This document shows, in pieces, positions 43,754-52,366 of a stretch of DNA of 64,000 nt. The notes beneath the pieces are model-generated. The model had not been told where the DNA came from and did no database searches. It saw nothing but the letters and a program-made list of their open reading frames with translations. The position numbers and the translations under genes are program-made. Source of the stretch: UBA6623 sp965238125 (GTDB taxonomy: Bacteria; Acidobacteriota; Terriglobia; Bryobacterales; UBA6623); NCBI GenBank assembly GCA_965238125.1, contig OZ250179.1, positions 1,302,001 through 1,366,000 of the forward strand, given 5' to 3'. Each line of letters begins with the position of its first letter. The stretch's first letter is position 1.

Positions 43754-44929
43754 ATGGAAATTGCCGAGCGAATGAACCGTATCAGCGAATCCGCCACGAT
43801 GGCCGTCAGCGCCGAGGCAGGCCGTCTCAAGGCCTCCGGCGTCGACGTCGTCGCCTTTGGCGCCGGCGAGCCCGACTTCCCGACCCCGGACAACATCAAG
43901 CAAGCCGCCATCCGTGCGCTCGACGAAAATTTCACGAAATATACCCCCGCCGGAGGTATTCCGCAGCTCAAGGAAGCGATTTGCGAATACCACGCCAAAT
44001 ATTTCGGAACCAATTACGAGCCGGCCGAGTGTATCGTCTCGGTGGGCGGCAAGCACGTCATTTTCAACACCGTCGCCGCCCTGATCGAGGAAGGCAACGA
44101 AGTCGTGCTCCCGGTTCCCTATTGGGTCACCTTCTACGACGTCGTGAACTATCACGGCGGCCGATGCGTGCCGGTCGTCACGAGAGAGGACGAAGGCTTC
44201 CGCTTGACGGCCGAAGCCATCGAGGCGGTTTTGACCCCGAAGAGTAAACTCCTCATCGTCAACTCGCCCAACAACCCCAGCGGCGCGGTGGTTTCGCGCG
44301 AGGAGTTCGAAAGAATCTACCGCTTGGCGTCGAGTCGCGGCATCACTTTGATGACCGATGAATGCTACTGCCGCCTCGTCTATGACAGCGAGCCGTTTTC
44401 GATCGCCGCCGTCGAAGGAGCGAAACCGAATATCGTCGTGGCCGGTTCCTTGTCGAAGACCTATGCAATGACGGGTTGGCGCGTCGGGTTCGCTCTGGCC
44501 CCGAAAGAGATCATCGGCGTCATGGGCAAGCTGCAGAGCCACGCCACTTCGAACGTAACCTCGATCGCCCAAAAGGCGGCTATCGAGGCCCTTAGCGGGC
44601 CACAAGATTCGGTTCAGAAAATGCTCGAGGAATATCGCCGTCGGCGCGACTTCGCCGTCCAGGCGCTCAACGACATCGCCGGTGTGACCTGCGAAACACC
44701 GGGCGGCGCGTTCTACGTCTACCCGAACTTCAGTCATTACTTCGGGAAGAACGGCATCAACAGCGCCATGGATTTCGCCGGCCGGCTCTTGCGGCAAGCC
44801 CACGTGGCGCTGGTTCCGGGCGAGGCCTTCGGGACCAACGAACATGTACGGCTGTCGTATGCAACCTCGATGCATGAGCTTGAACGCGGCATTGCGCGAA
44901 TCCGTGATTTCGTCGAAGGTCTCGATTGA
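43754..44929 (+). CDS. Class I aminotransferase (aspartate aminotransferase type)
   Basis: 391 residues. Fold-type I PLP features are complete: FGAGEPDFPTPDNIKQAAIR, YTPAGGIPQLKEAI, PYWVTFYDVVNYHGG, IVNSPNNPSGAV (Asn), DECYCRLVYD (Asp and Tyr), GSLSKTYAMTGWRVGFA (Schiff-base Lys) and LSYATSM (Arg equivalent region). Closest in pattern to the 1b-subgroup aspartate/prephenate aminotransferases. It would transfer amino groups between aspartate or aromatic acids and 2-oxoglutarate. It is 6 bp after coaD, and its stop overlaps the next start (TTGA). Confidence 0.92.
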   Translation: MEIAERMNRISESATMAVSAEAGRLKASGVDVVAFGAGEPDFPTPDNIKQAAIRALDENFTKYTPAGGIPQLKEAICEYHAKYFGTNYEPAECIVSVGGKHVIFNTVAALIEEGNEVVLPVPYWVTFYDVVNYHGGRCVPVVTREDEGFRLTAEAIEAVLTPKSKLLIVNSPNNPSGAVVSREEFERIYRLASSRGITLMTDECYCRLVYDSEPFSIAAVEGAKPNIVVAGSLSKTYAMTGWRVGFALAPKEIIGVMGKLQSHATSNVTSIAQKAAIEALSGPQDSVQKMLEEYRRRRDFAVQALNDIAGVTCETPGGAFYVYPNFSHYFGKNGINSAMDFAGRLLRQAHVALVPGEAFGTNEHVRLSYATSMHELERGIARIRDFVEGLD

Positions 44930-46050
44930 GCCCGCTGTATCCACTCAAGCTGCCTGCTTCCTTTCGGGAGAAGATCTGGGGCAAGCGTGACCTGAGCCCG
45001 TGGTTTCCATCACCCCGGCCGCGCTCCTCGCCGATCGGCGAGGTTTGGTACAGCTTCGAAGAAAACCGTGTCGCGAACGGCCCGTTTGCCGGCGAAACCC
45101 TAGGCCACCTCATCGAAAAGTTCGGCGAACGGTTGATGGGGCCGGGCTACAAACCGAGTTCCTTGCATCGACGCTCGGCTTCGGACCAGCCCGCCGCCGG
45201 GGATCTCATGCCGCGAGCCTATTTTCCGATCCTGACGAAGCTTCTTTTCACCGCCGATCGGCTCTCGGTCCAGGTTCATCCCGACGACGAATACGCCCTG
45301 GCCCACGAGGGAGGCCCCGGTAAGACCGAGGCCTGGTATGTCGTGGCGGCCGAACCCGGCGCACGGGTCACGCTGGGCGTCAAAGAAGGCCTGTCGCCCG
45401 ACCAAGTACGGCGCTTGGCCGAGAGCGGCGAGATCGTCGACCATCTGCGTTGGATTGAGGTGCGACCCGGCGACGCCTTTTTCGTCCCCCCGGGGACTGT
45501 CCACGCGCTCGGACCCGGTTTGGTGATCTGTGAAGTGCAGCAGAACTCCGACTTGACCTACCGCTTGTACGACTACGGCCGCCCCGCTACGGACGGAAAG
45601 CCTCGGCCCTTGCACCTGGATCGGGCCGCCGATGTTGCCCGGCCCGAGATCCGCCCCGCAGCCGCGTCGCCATTTGTGATCGCCGAACCCGAAACGAATG
45701 GGAAGCGGGAATTGTTGGCCGCGTGCCGCTATTTCGCCTTCGAAAAAATATCGTGGGCGGAACCCGGCCGATACATTGCCGGCGGCAACAGCGCGGAACT
45801 ACTGATCATCCTGGAAGGCCGCGGGCAGATCGGCCGCGACGGATCGCACGACCCATCTGTTTCGCCGTGGCACGAAGCCTATGCGCCCGGTGACGCGTAC
45901 CTGGCGCCCTATGAATCGGGTAGCTTCGATCTACACCCCGAGTGCGGCACGACCGCCATCCGAGCCTATGTCCCCGACATCGAACAATTGGCGAGTCAAT
46001 TGCGCCAGGCGGGCGCAACGGAAGAACGACTCCGCACGCTGCTCGGGTGA
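44926..46050 (+). CDS. manA: Class I phosphomannose isomerase-like protein
   Basis: 374 residues. PMI motifs: KIWGKRDLSPWF near the start, LFTADRLSVQVHPDDEYALA with QxH zinc ligands, GKTEAWYVVAA (Glu) and FVPPGTVHALGPGLVICEVQ (His), then a C-terminal cupin half. It interconverts mannose 6-phosphate and fructose 6-phosphate, feeding GDP-mannose and glycan synthesis. The start is TTG 44926, overlapping the aminotransferase stop as TTGA. The IS110 element begins within ~20 bp of its stop codon. Confidence 0.9.
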   Translation: MSPLYPLKLPASFREKIWGKRDLSPWFPSPRPRSSPIGEVWYSFEENRVANGPFAGETLGHLIEKFGERLMGPGYKPSSLHRRSASDQPAAGDLMPRAYFPILTKLLFTADRLSVQVHPDDEYALAHEGGPGKTEAWYVVAAEPGARVTLGVKEGLSPDQVRRLAESGEIVDHLRWIEVRPGDAFFVPPGTVHALGPGLVICEVQQNSDLTYRLYDYGRPATDGKPRPLHLDRAADVARPEIRPAAASPFVIAEPETNGKRELLAACRYFAFEKISWAEPGRYIAGGNSAELLIILEGRGQIGRDGSHDPSVSPWHEAYAPGDAYLAPYESGSFDLHPECGTTAIRAYVPDIEQLASQLRQAGATEERLRTLLG

Positions 46051-46071
46051 AGCTTCAGAGATGGGATGAGA

Positions 46072-46169
46072 GGCTGGTCGCTTGGAGCCGGGAAGCGGTA
46101 GGCTACCGGCAGCAGCGCACTTCTCCACAAGGGAGGTGCAATGGATTTTTGAAAAGGAGGCGACCAGCC
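46072..46169 (+). promoter_or_regulatory. Structured leader of IS110 transposase; possible bridge-RNA region
   Basis: GGCTGGTCGC (46072-46081) and its exact complement GCGACCAGCC (46160-46169) enclose the leader and end right at the ATG. Inside is the hairpin GCACTTCTC-CACAA-GGGAGGTGC (46117-46139). The ribosome site AAGGAGG (46154-46160) touches the right arm, so pairing could hide the start. IS110-group elements encode bridge RNAs in non-coding ends; that role here is inference. Confidence 0.5.
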
Positions 46170-47366
46170 ATGAAGAAGAATAGCAAACAACAGACCGACA
46201 AGAACCAAACCGACAAACACCAAACCAAGAAAGCCGACAGCTCACAAGCGAAGACCCGCCAACTCACCCAGCTCGAACAACAGTTGGCGCAACAACGCAT
46301 CCAGATGCAAAAAGACAACGAAATTTGCGCCGTCGCCGGCGTCGACATCGGCGACAAACGTTGCTTCGTACGGCTCACCGACCTCGCCGGCGAAAGCCTC
46401 GAGGAATGCCAAGTCCCCACCCGCCCGGAGGCCTTGGATCGCTGGTTCCGCCGTTGGCCGCGGCTGCGCATTGTGATCGAAACCGGCAGCCACAGCAACT
46501 GGATTCGCCGCCGCCTGGCCGCCCTCGCCCACGACGTGCTCGTCGCCGACGCGCGGCAATTGCGTTTAATCAGCCAATCCGACTCGAAAAACGACCGCAA
46601 CGACGCCTATTGGTTGGCCGAGCTGGGACGCACCAACCCGGCCCTGTTGAATCCCGTCGCGCCGCGCAAGCTCGAGACCGAACAACAACGCACGTTGTTG
46701 CGGGCGCGCGAGGCCGTGCTCGAGTGCCGCACGAAATTGAAAGGGAGTTTGCGCGGCATGGCGAAGTCGCACGGCATCCGCTTGGGCCGATGCGCCCAGA
46801 ACCAATGGGTCGAGCGCGTCCGGGAGGCCTGCCCCGAGGTGTTGCACGCGGCGTTGTTGGGGGTGGCGACACAAATCGAAAGCCTCGGCGCGACGATCCG
46901 CGAATATGACAAACAAATCGTCGCGTTGGGCAAGCAATACGCAGCGGTCGAGCGGCTGCGAACGATCGGAGGGGTGGGGCCGCTGACGGCGTTGACGTTC
47001 GTGTTGGCGCTCGACAACGACCCGGGCCGCGTGAAGCGTTCGCGGCAGGTCGGCGCGCTGGTGGGGCTGCGTCCCAAGCAACGCCAATCGGGCGAGCGGT
47101 CACTGCGGCTGGGCGTGACGAAATCGGGAGATCCGCTGCTGCGGCGGACGTTGATTCAGTGCGCGCACTGGGTGCTGGGGCCGTTCGGGACCGACTCCAC
47201 GCTCAGGCGCTGGGGTTTGGATTTGGCGGCGCGCGGCGGAGGACATGCGAAGAAGCGGGCGGTGGTGGCGGTGGCGCGCAAGTTGGCGGTGCTGATGCAT
47301 GTGTTGTGGGTGAAACAAGAAAACTACGATCCGCTGCACGGGCTGACGGAAACGGTTTCCCCATAA
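46170..47366 (+). CDS. IS110-family DEDD transposase
   Basis: 398 residues from ATG 46170 with ribosome site AAGGAGG. After a Lys/Gln-rich leader of ~50 residues the RuvC-like DEDD domain shows VAGVDIGDKRCFVRL (D), IVIETGSHSNW (E) and SKNDRNDAYWLAELG (D, D). A coiled middle leads to the Tnp_20 domain: LRTIGGVGPLTALTFVLALD, SRQVGALVGLRPKQRQSGER with the catalytic-Ser region near LGVTKSGDPLLRRTLIQCA. It appears intact. IS110 recombinases choose targets through an element-encoded RNA. The longer open frame to 45942 runs through manA and the leader and is not used. Confidence 0.92.
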   Translation: MKKNSKQQTDKNQTDKHQTKKADSSQAKTRQLTQLEQQLAQQRIQMQKDNEICAVAGVDIGDKRCFVRLTDLAGESLEECQVPTRPEALDRWFRRWPRLRIVIETGSHSNWIRRRLAALAHDVLVADARQLRLISQSDSKNDRNDAYWLAELGRTNPALLNPVAPRKLETEQQRTLLRAREAVLECRTKLKGSLRGMAKSHGIRLGRCAQNQWVERVREACPEVLHAALLGVATQIESLGATIREYDKQIVALGKQYAAVERLRTIGGVGPLTALTFVLALDNDPGRVKRSRQVGALVGLRPKQRQSGERSLRLGVTKSGDPLLRRTLIQCAHWVLGPFGTDSTLRRWGLDLAARGGGHAKKRAVVAVARKLAVLMHVLWVKQENYDPLHGLTETVSP

Positions 47367-48056
47367 GGCAGGGACGATGAGGCGCAGTCGGCGGCAACGG
47401 TTTCGGATGAAGCAACGTGATGAGGACATCCGCGAGCCCCCTAACGGGGACTCGGCGGCAAGAAGATTCCTGTTGAAAGGAAGGGAGTAGGGGATTGGGC
47501 GGACGAAGCGAGGCCGCGGCGGAGAATCGAGATCGTGTCACGGTGACTGCGGGCTCTGGGCAGGCAGGCCGATTCTTTCGAGGATGGGTCGAAGCCGCAA
47601 CAGAGAGAGCAGCGCCGAAAGACCGGACCCCAACCAGCAGAGGTCAACAACGAGACCGATAACACTGCGAATGGAAGCCCGGTCCTCAACGCGCCGCAAG
47701 GCATGAGGACCCGGGCCGGATCCGACAAACCGACCAACGCCTCCCAACGACCGCCCTTGACAAGCGACCCACCTCTCATGGAAGCCCGGAGCGCAAGCGA
47801 CGGGCCAAGCACACAACAATTCAAGTAAGGCCGGAAAAAATACCGTTGCGCGCAACCGTTCGGGAATACACAGTTCCGGAGCCCGTCGCACCGACCGCGG
47901 GCCCGGCCCGTCGCTTGCGCTCTGCGCTCCGAATCTCCTCCCCGCGCACCTGCGCCTTCCTCGCGCCCAGGCTCCTCGAATGCTCTAACCTAAGAATTCG
48001 CGCTGCCGCGCACCACTCGGCGGTTCACCTCACAATCGAGAAAATCAATCGCTGGA
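47367..48056. other. Non-coding region: IS110 3' part and lipA upstream
   Basis: No gene is supported. Long open frames on the minus strand (47441-47891) are Arg/Pro/Leu-rich and match no family I recognise. A hairpin CGAGCCCC-CTAACG-GGGACTCG (one mismatch) at 47433-47454 follows the transposase gene and could belong to an RNA of the element. The remainder to 48056 shows no further structure that I can support. Confidence 0.5.
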
Positions 48057-48950
48057 ATGTCCCTCATCCAAATCAATTCCTCGTCCGAGTCGTCGGCCCC
48101 GGCCGGTCTGCCGTCTTGGCTCCGCCGAAGCAAGACAGATTTCCCTGCCCTTCACGGTCTAAAAGTCAGGCTCCGCGAGCGTCGGCTGCACACGGTCTGC
48201 GAATCGGCCCGCTGCCCTAATATCAGCGAATGCTTCGCCCGCAAGGCCGCGACGTTCATGATCCTGGGCAATACTTGTACGCGCACCTGCGGGTTCTGCG
48301 CCGTGCCCCAGGGAACCCCGGAAGCTCTCGCTCCCGACGAGCCCCGCCAAGTCGCCGAGATGGCCGCCGAAATGGAGCTGCGCTATGTCGTCATCACCAG
48401 CGTCAACCGCGATGAATTGCCCGACGGCGGCGCCGGCCATTTCGCCCAAACCGTGCGCCGGGTACGTGAGGCGTTGCCCGGCGCGAAGATCGAGGTGTTG
48501 ACCCCTGACTTTTGCGGCAACATGGATGCGGTCGCGCAAGTGCTCGACGCCGGCCCCGACGTCTTCAACCACAACATGGAAACGGTCGCGCGGCTTTACG
48601 ACCGCGTGCGCCCACAGGCCGACTACCGCCAATCGCTCGACGTGCTGGCCTTTGCCCGGCGACGGGCCCCGGACGTTCTAACGAAATCGGGATTGATGGT
48701 CGGCTTAGGGGAAAGCGAAGACGAAGTGCGCCGCCTGCTCGACGACTTGCGGCAAGCTGAAACCGATGTGGCCACGATCGGACAGTATTTGCAGCCTCGC
48801 CGTCGGCGCCTTCGGGTCGAGGAATACGTGCCGCCCGAGACCTTCGAGCGCTATCGCGAATACGGCGAATCGATCGGGTTCCGGGCCGTCTTCAGCGGCC
48901 CGCTGGTACGCAGTTCGTACATGGCCGAGCAGGTCGAGCAACAGGTCTAG
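48057..48950 (+). CDS. lipA: Lipoyl synthase
   Basis: 297 residues. Auxiliary 4Fe-4S cluster motif CESARCPNISEC, radical-SAM motif CTRTCGFC, GNMDAVAQVLDAGPDVFNHN, GLMVGLGESEDEV, and the C-terminal RSSYMAEQ whose Ser ligates the auxiliary cluster are all present. It inserts two sulfurs into protein-bound octanoate to make the lipoyl group used by 2-oxoacid dehydrogenase E2 and GcvH, which ties it to the E1 gene at 16618. ATG 48057 is the start. The gene sits between the IS110 and IS481 elements and appears intact. Confidence 0.96.
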   Translation: MSLIQINSSSESSAPAGLPSWLRRSKTDFPALHGLKVRLRERRLHTVCESARCPNISECFARKAATFMILGNTCTRTCGFCAVPQGTPEALAPDEPRQVAEMAAEMELRYVVITSVNRDELPDGGAGHFAQTVRRVREALPGAKIEVLTPDFCGNMDAVAQVLDAGPDVFNHNMETVARLYDRVRPQADYRQSLDVLAFARRRAPDVLTKSGLMVGLGESEDEVRRLLDDLRQAETDVATIGQYLQPRRRRLRVEEYVPPETFERYREYGESIGFRAVFSGPLVRSSYMAEQVEQQV

Positions 48951-48974
48951 CTGCCCGTGGCAAAGAGTGTTCGG

Positions 48975-49062
48975 GCGAAAAAAGGGGACTGCCATTCGAT
49001 CTGCGCTCGTCGAATCGCTTTGTTTCCACTGCTGGTGGGTAGCGAAAATCGGTGGCTGTCCT
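48975..49062 (+). repeat. Dispersed repeat family D, copy 1
   Basis: GCGAAAAAAGGGGACTGCC to AAAATCGGTGGCTGTCC aligns along its length with 58693-58780. The inverted pair GCGAAAAT/ATTTTCGC seen in copy 2 is degraded here. Confidence 0.65.
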
Positions 49063-49133
49063 GGCTCTTCCGAAAATAGACCCACGAGCGTATGGTGCAT
49101 TACATTCAGGGTCGGCAAGATCACAACCTCTTG

Positions 49134-49149
49134 AGCCGCGAAGCGGCGG
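49134..49149 (+). repeat. Family E palindrome next to IS481
   Basis: AGCCGCGAAGCGGCGG, the core also found at 16150-16165 beside the IS481 remnant and at 63549-63564 (complement). The intact IS481 end starts 14 bp later. Confidence 0.65.
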
Positions 49150-49163
49150 CGGGAATGTGATAC

Positions 49164-50468
49164 CCGGCACATGGTGAACACTTTAGACCGGGCACATGGT
49201 GAACACTTTCTCCTTTCCTACAATCTTGTCAGCTTCGTCTGAGGGCGCGACCCGATTTTCGCGCACCTCGAAGCGCCCTAATTCGAGCCCCGAGAACCAC
49301 ACCCGGTACACTCCATCCGCGACCGCCTCCAGCCCCACCGGCTCTGCCGCCAATACCTCGCTCACGAATATCCGCCGCCCCCGCCAATACATCTCTCCTC
49401 GTTTCCCCACCATCCGACGCACATAACCCGCCGGATACTCCACCGCCGGCAGCTGCCCGTGATAGCTCCTCGGCGATGCATAATACACGCTCGCCGGTGG
49501 CCGTTGCCCCAACCCTTGATGCGGTCGTTGTTCGTTGTACTCCACACAAAATCGACCAAACTCTCGCTGCTGCGCCCGCTTGGTCGCCGCCGGCGGTTCG
49601 GCCGTGTGTTGCTTCAACGTCCGATGAAATCGTTCCTGGCGTCCGTTCGCGCTCGGCGTCCCCGGCGGGATCCGCTCCACCCCGATCCCCAACTTCACCC
49701 ACCAGATGCTCAGCCGACTCAATCCCGCGATCGCCCGACTCGCAAACGGTGCGCCGTTGTCGCTGCGCATTCGCTTCGGCAGCCCGTATTCATTGAATAC
49801 CGTCGCCATCACCGCCTGCACATGCGCGAAATCGCAGCCGTCCAGTGCCTGGCAACACAGCACGTAGCGGCTGTGATTATCGATCAACGTCAGCGCATCG
49901 ATGCGCTCGCCGTTGCGCGCTCGAAACCACCCCTTGAAATCGATCGAAACGACGTCGTTGGGAGCTCCGGCATGCGCCAAGGGTTCTTCGTAGGGCGGCG
50001 TGCGACGGCGCTTTTTGGCGGGGCGGGTGAGCCCTTCGTGACGCAGAATTTCCCCGATCGTCGACGCCGCCGGCGGCTTTCTCCCAGGCTCCTGGTCTTC
50101 GAGCAGCGCCCGGATCTTCAGGGCTCCCCACAACGGATGCTCTTGACGGATGGCGAGAATCCGCTCGACCGTTGCGGGGCTGCTTCGATTGGGATGGCTC
50201 AGCGGCGCCCGCGGAAGGTCCTCGAGACCGGCGCGGCCGTTTTGCTGATAGCGCTCGACCCATTTGTATCCGATGCGGCGTTGCAGCCCATAGCGGCGGC
50301 ACAACGCCGCCATGGTGTCGTGTGGTTTCAGATAATCGTTGATGAACCGTTCTCGTTGTGTCATGTGGCTTGTGGTTTCCCAAGGCATAAAACATTTTTA
50401 CCACTCTATGTTTCCCTTGGGAATCTGTTCACCATGTGCCCGGTATGATCTGTTCACCATGTGCCCGG
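49164..50468 (-). mobile_element. IS481-family insertion sequence, intact
   Basis: Each end has two tandem copies of CCGGGCACATGGTGAACA (49164-49180 and 49188-49205; complement at 50426-50443 and 50451-50468). The transposase runs through the inner copy of the left pair, so its last residues TMCPV are encoded by the terminal repeat. A solo, decayed end of the same type is at 16189-16238 and a transposase fragment of the family at 60664. Confidence 0.88.
49183..50388 (-). CDS. IS481-family transposase
   Basis: 401 residues. N-terminal helix-turn-helix (DTMAALCRRYGLQRRIGYKW), then the rve integrase core with DDE residues: VVSIDFKGWFRARNGERIDA (D), RMRSDNGAPFASRAIAG (D) and NGRQERFHRTLKQH (E), ending in an Arg-rich C-terminal segment. 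ATG 50388 or the ATG eight codons later could start it. The gene seems intact. The element sits directly downstream of cdsA, on the same strand, and before lipA on the other. Confidence 0.93.
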   Translation of the reverse strand: MPWETTSHMTQRERFINDYLKPHDTMAALCRRYGLQRRIGYKWVERYQQNGRAGLEDLPRAPLSHPNRSSPATVERILAIRQEHPLWGALKIRALLEDQEPGRKPPAASTIGEILRHEGLTRPAKKRRRTPPYEEPLAHAGAPNDVVSIDFKGWFRARNGERIDALTLIDNHSRYVLCCQALDGCDFAHVQAVMATVFNEYGLPKRMRSDNGAPFASRAIAGLSRLSIWWVKLGIGVERIPPGTPSANGRQERFHRTLKQHTAEPPAATKRAQQREFGRFCVEYNEQRPHQGLGQRPPASVYYASPRSYHGQLPAVEYPAGYVRRMVGKRGEMYWRGRRIFVSEVLAAEPVGLEAVADGVYRVWFSGLELGRFEVRENRVAPSDEADKIVGKEKVFTMCPV

Positions 50469-50533
50469 TCAGTACCCCTACCGCGACCGGTTTTCGCGTA
50501 GTGTGCCTTACCTCCCGGGCCGCCTCCCCTCAC

Positions 50534-51313
50534 CTACCGCAACAGCCCCAAGGCCAAGTACAGAACGGGCACGGAAAACAACACCCCGTCGACGCGGTCC
50601 AGCATCCCGCCGTGTCCGGGGAGCAAGTCGCCGCTGTCCTTGACCCCCACGCCGCGCTTCAGCAGCGATTCGGCTAGATCGCCGGCCTGCCCGGCGACGT
50701 TGACCGCGACCGCGAGCAGGATCACCCACAACCGGCCGAGCTCGGGCTGTGGGGTGAAGTAAACCCAATAGCCAAGCCCGACCGCGGCGGCGACCGCGAC
50801 CGAAGCCACCGAGCCCTCCCAGGTCTTGTTCGGGCTCACGCGAGGAGCCAACTTGTGCCGGCCGAAAGCCCGGCCGGCATAATAAGCCGCCGAATCTCCC
50901 ACCCAATTGAGCAGCAAAACCCAGAACAGCCAATGAGGGCTGACCCCATGCAGCTCGCGTCCCAAGGCGAACGGCCCTCCGATGTAAATTACGCCCAACA
51001 GCGTCGAGCCGACCGCCGAGGCGGCTTCGGACGCCGTGCGTTCAGGCCCCAGAGATAAAAGAAGCAGCAGAACAACGAGTCCGACGAAAAACCCCGGTTG
51101 CGGTAACTGGGGAGCAAAGATGAGCACGGTGGTTGCGCCGTACCCGACCACCCGAAAAGTCCGCGTGCCGCCCGCTTGGGCGATCCCGAAGAACTCCCGC
51201 AGGCACAACAACGCAGCTGCCGCCAACCCGGCGGACACCGCGACCGGCGGCGCGAAGAATACAACGCCCGTGACGCAGGGGACGAGCAAGAGGGCCGTGA
51301 GGACCCGTTTCAT
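50534..51313 (-). CDS. cdsA: Phosphatidate cytidylyltransferase
   Basis: 259 residues with 7-8 membrane helices. The CDP-diglyceride synthase signature is complete: NWVGDSAAYYAGRAFGRHKL, SPNKTWEGS and SLLKRGVGVKDSGDLLPGHG followed by GMLDRVDG. It makes CDP-diacylglycerol from phosphatidate and CTP for phospholipid synthesis, in the inner membrane. It lies 41 bp after uppS in the usual uppS-cdsA order. The next conserved partner (dxr, rseP) is not found; IS481 starts 66 bp after the stop codon. Confidence 0.94.
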   Translation of the reverse strand: MKRVLTALLLVPCVTGVVFFAPPVAVSAGLAAAALLCLREFFGIAQAGGTRTFRVVGYGATTVLIFAPQLPQPGFFVGLVVLLLLLSLGPERTASEAASAVGSTLLGVIYIGGPFALGRELHGVSPHWLFWVLLLNWVGDSAAYYAGRAFGRHKLAPRVSPNKTWEGSVASVAVAAAVGLGYWVYFTPQPELGRLWVILLAVAVNVAGQAGDLAESLLKRGVGVKDSGDLLPGHGGMLDRVDGVLFSVPVLYLALGLLR

Positions 51314-51354
51314 GAGGAAAATGCGAGAGAGATCCGCGCGACTCGAAACGCCGA

Positions 51355-52191
51355 CTATCCAGGTTCGGTTTCCGAGCTTGGCCGCGCACCCACCAACGCG
51401 GTCGCCGGTTCGTCTTCCGCGCGCACCGCTCCCAATCCGCCGTAACGCCTTTCACGCCTCTGGTAATCCAAGATCGATTCCAGTAAATCAACCGTCTGGA
51501 AATCCGGCCACAACTTATCGGTTACCCAAATTTCGGCGTAGGCAATTTGCCACAACAAAAAATTACTGACCCGCATCTCACCCGAAGTACGAATCAGTAA
51601 ATCCGGATCCGGAAGCCCCGCCGTGTAGAGTTCCGCGCTGATCGCGTTCTCATCGACCGCGAAATCCTCGCCCTTGCGCGCCCGCTTTACCAACGTCTCG
51701 ACTGCGTCGGCCAACTCGGCGCGGCCCCCGTAGTTGAGCGCGACGTTGAGCCGCAAACCGGTGTTGGCCGCAGTTTCGACAATAGCGAAGTCCAGATCGC
51801 TCTGCACCGGCTCCGGCAGAGCTTCGACGCGTCCGATCACTTGAAAGCGAACGTTGTTCTTTTTGAGCGAGGGCAGCTCTCGGTGCAGGTAGTGCCGCAA
51901 CAAGCCCCACAGCGTCCGCACCTCCGCGCGCGGCCGCTTCCAGTTTTCGACCGAAAACGCGTAGAGCGTCAACACCTCGACGCCCAAACGACAACAGGCC
52001 TCGATCGTTTCCCGCACCGGCCGCACACCGGCGCGATGGCCGGCGGCCCGAGGCAGATGTCGTCGGCCGGCCCACCGCCCGTTACCGTCCATGATTACGG
52101 CAATATGCCGGGGGATTGCGGCCGAATCGATCTCCCGCGCCAGCGCTTCTTCGCGGCTTCCCGCCGACGCCCACTCGAGAAAGTCCTTCAT
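51355..52191 (-). CDS. uppS: Isoprenyl transferase (undecaprenyl diphosphate synthase)
   Basis: 278 residues from ATG 52191. Cis-prenyltransferase motifs: IAVIMDGNGRWAGRRHLPRA (catalytic Asp), GHRAGVRPVRE, LTLYAFSVENWKRPRAEV, LNVALNYGGRAELADAV and the C-terminal LLIRTSGEMRVSNFLLWQIA with TDKLWPDF. It adds isopentenyl units to farnesyl diphosphate to make the lipid carrier for peptidoglycan and O-antigen, linking it to the ligase cluster at 35555-39452. The open frame extends 54 codons upstream without conserved residues. The last ~20 residues (ATALVGARPSSETEPG) are a non-conserved tail. Confidence 0.94.
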   Translation of the reverse strand: MKDFLEWASAGSREEALAREIDSAAIPRHIAVIMDGNGRWAGRRHLPRAAGHRAGVRPVRETIEACCRLGVEVLTLYAFSVENWKRPRAEVRTLWGLLRHYLHRELPSLKKNNVRFQVIGRVEALPEPVQSDLDFAIVETAANTGLRLNVALNYGGRAELADAVETLVKRARKGEDFAVDENAISAELYTAGLPDPDLLIRTSGEMRVSNFLLWQIAYAEIWVTDKLWPDFQTVDLLESILDYQRRERRYGGLGAVRAEDEPATALVGARPSSETEPG

Positions 52192-52366
52192 CGAACTTCT
52201 GATTATCCTACAAAGGTCCCTGGGACGGCACCTTCCAGGAAAAGACGTGGGCGCGGCGCCGTTGGTTGCACCGCGGTCCACGAGCACAAACCGGCCGCTT
52301 TGTTGTGGAAGGGAAGGGTCTAGAACAAGAGACACCGCGCCTCCTATGCCCATCGGCGTTTACTTC

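Larger units (their letters stand above)
46051..47560 (+). mobile_element. IS110-family insertion sequence (ends approximate)
   Basis: The element consists of a structured leader (46072-46169), the DEDD transposase gene and a 3' non-coding part. IS110 elements lack terminal inverted repeats and target duplications, so the ends cannot be set from one copy. The left end lies just after the manA stop; the right end is somewhere between 47367 and about 47830. Confidence 0.6.

Noticed and set aside
47441..47891. Open frames after the IS110 transposase
   Set aside because: Arg/Pro/Leu-rich with no recognisable domain; more likely non-coding element tail.
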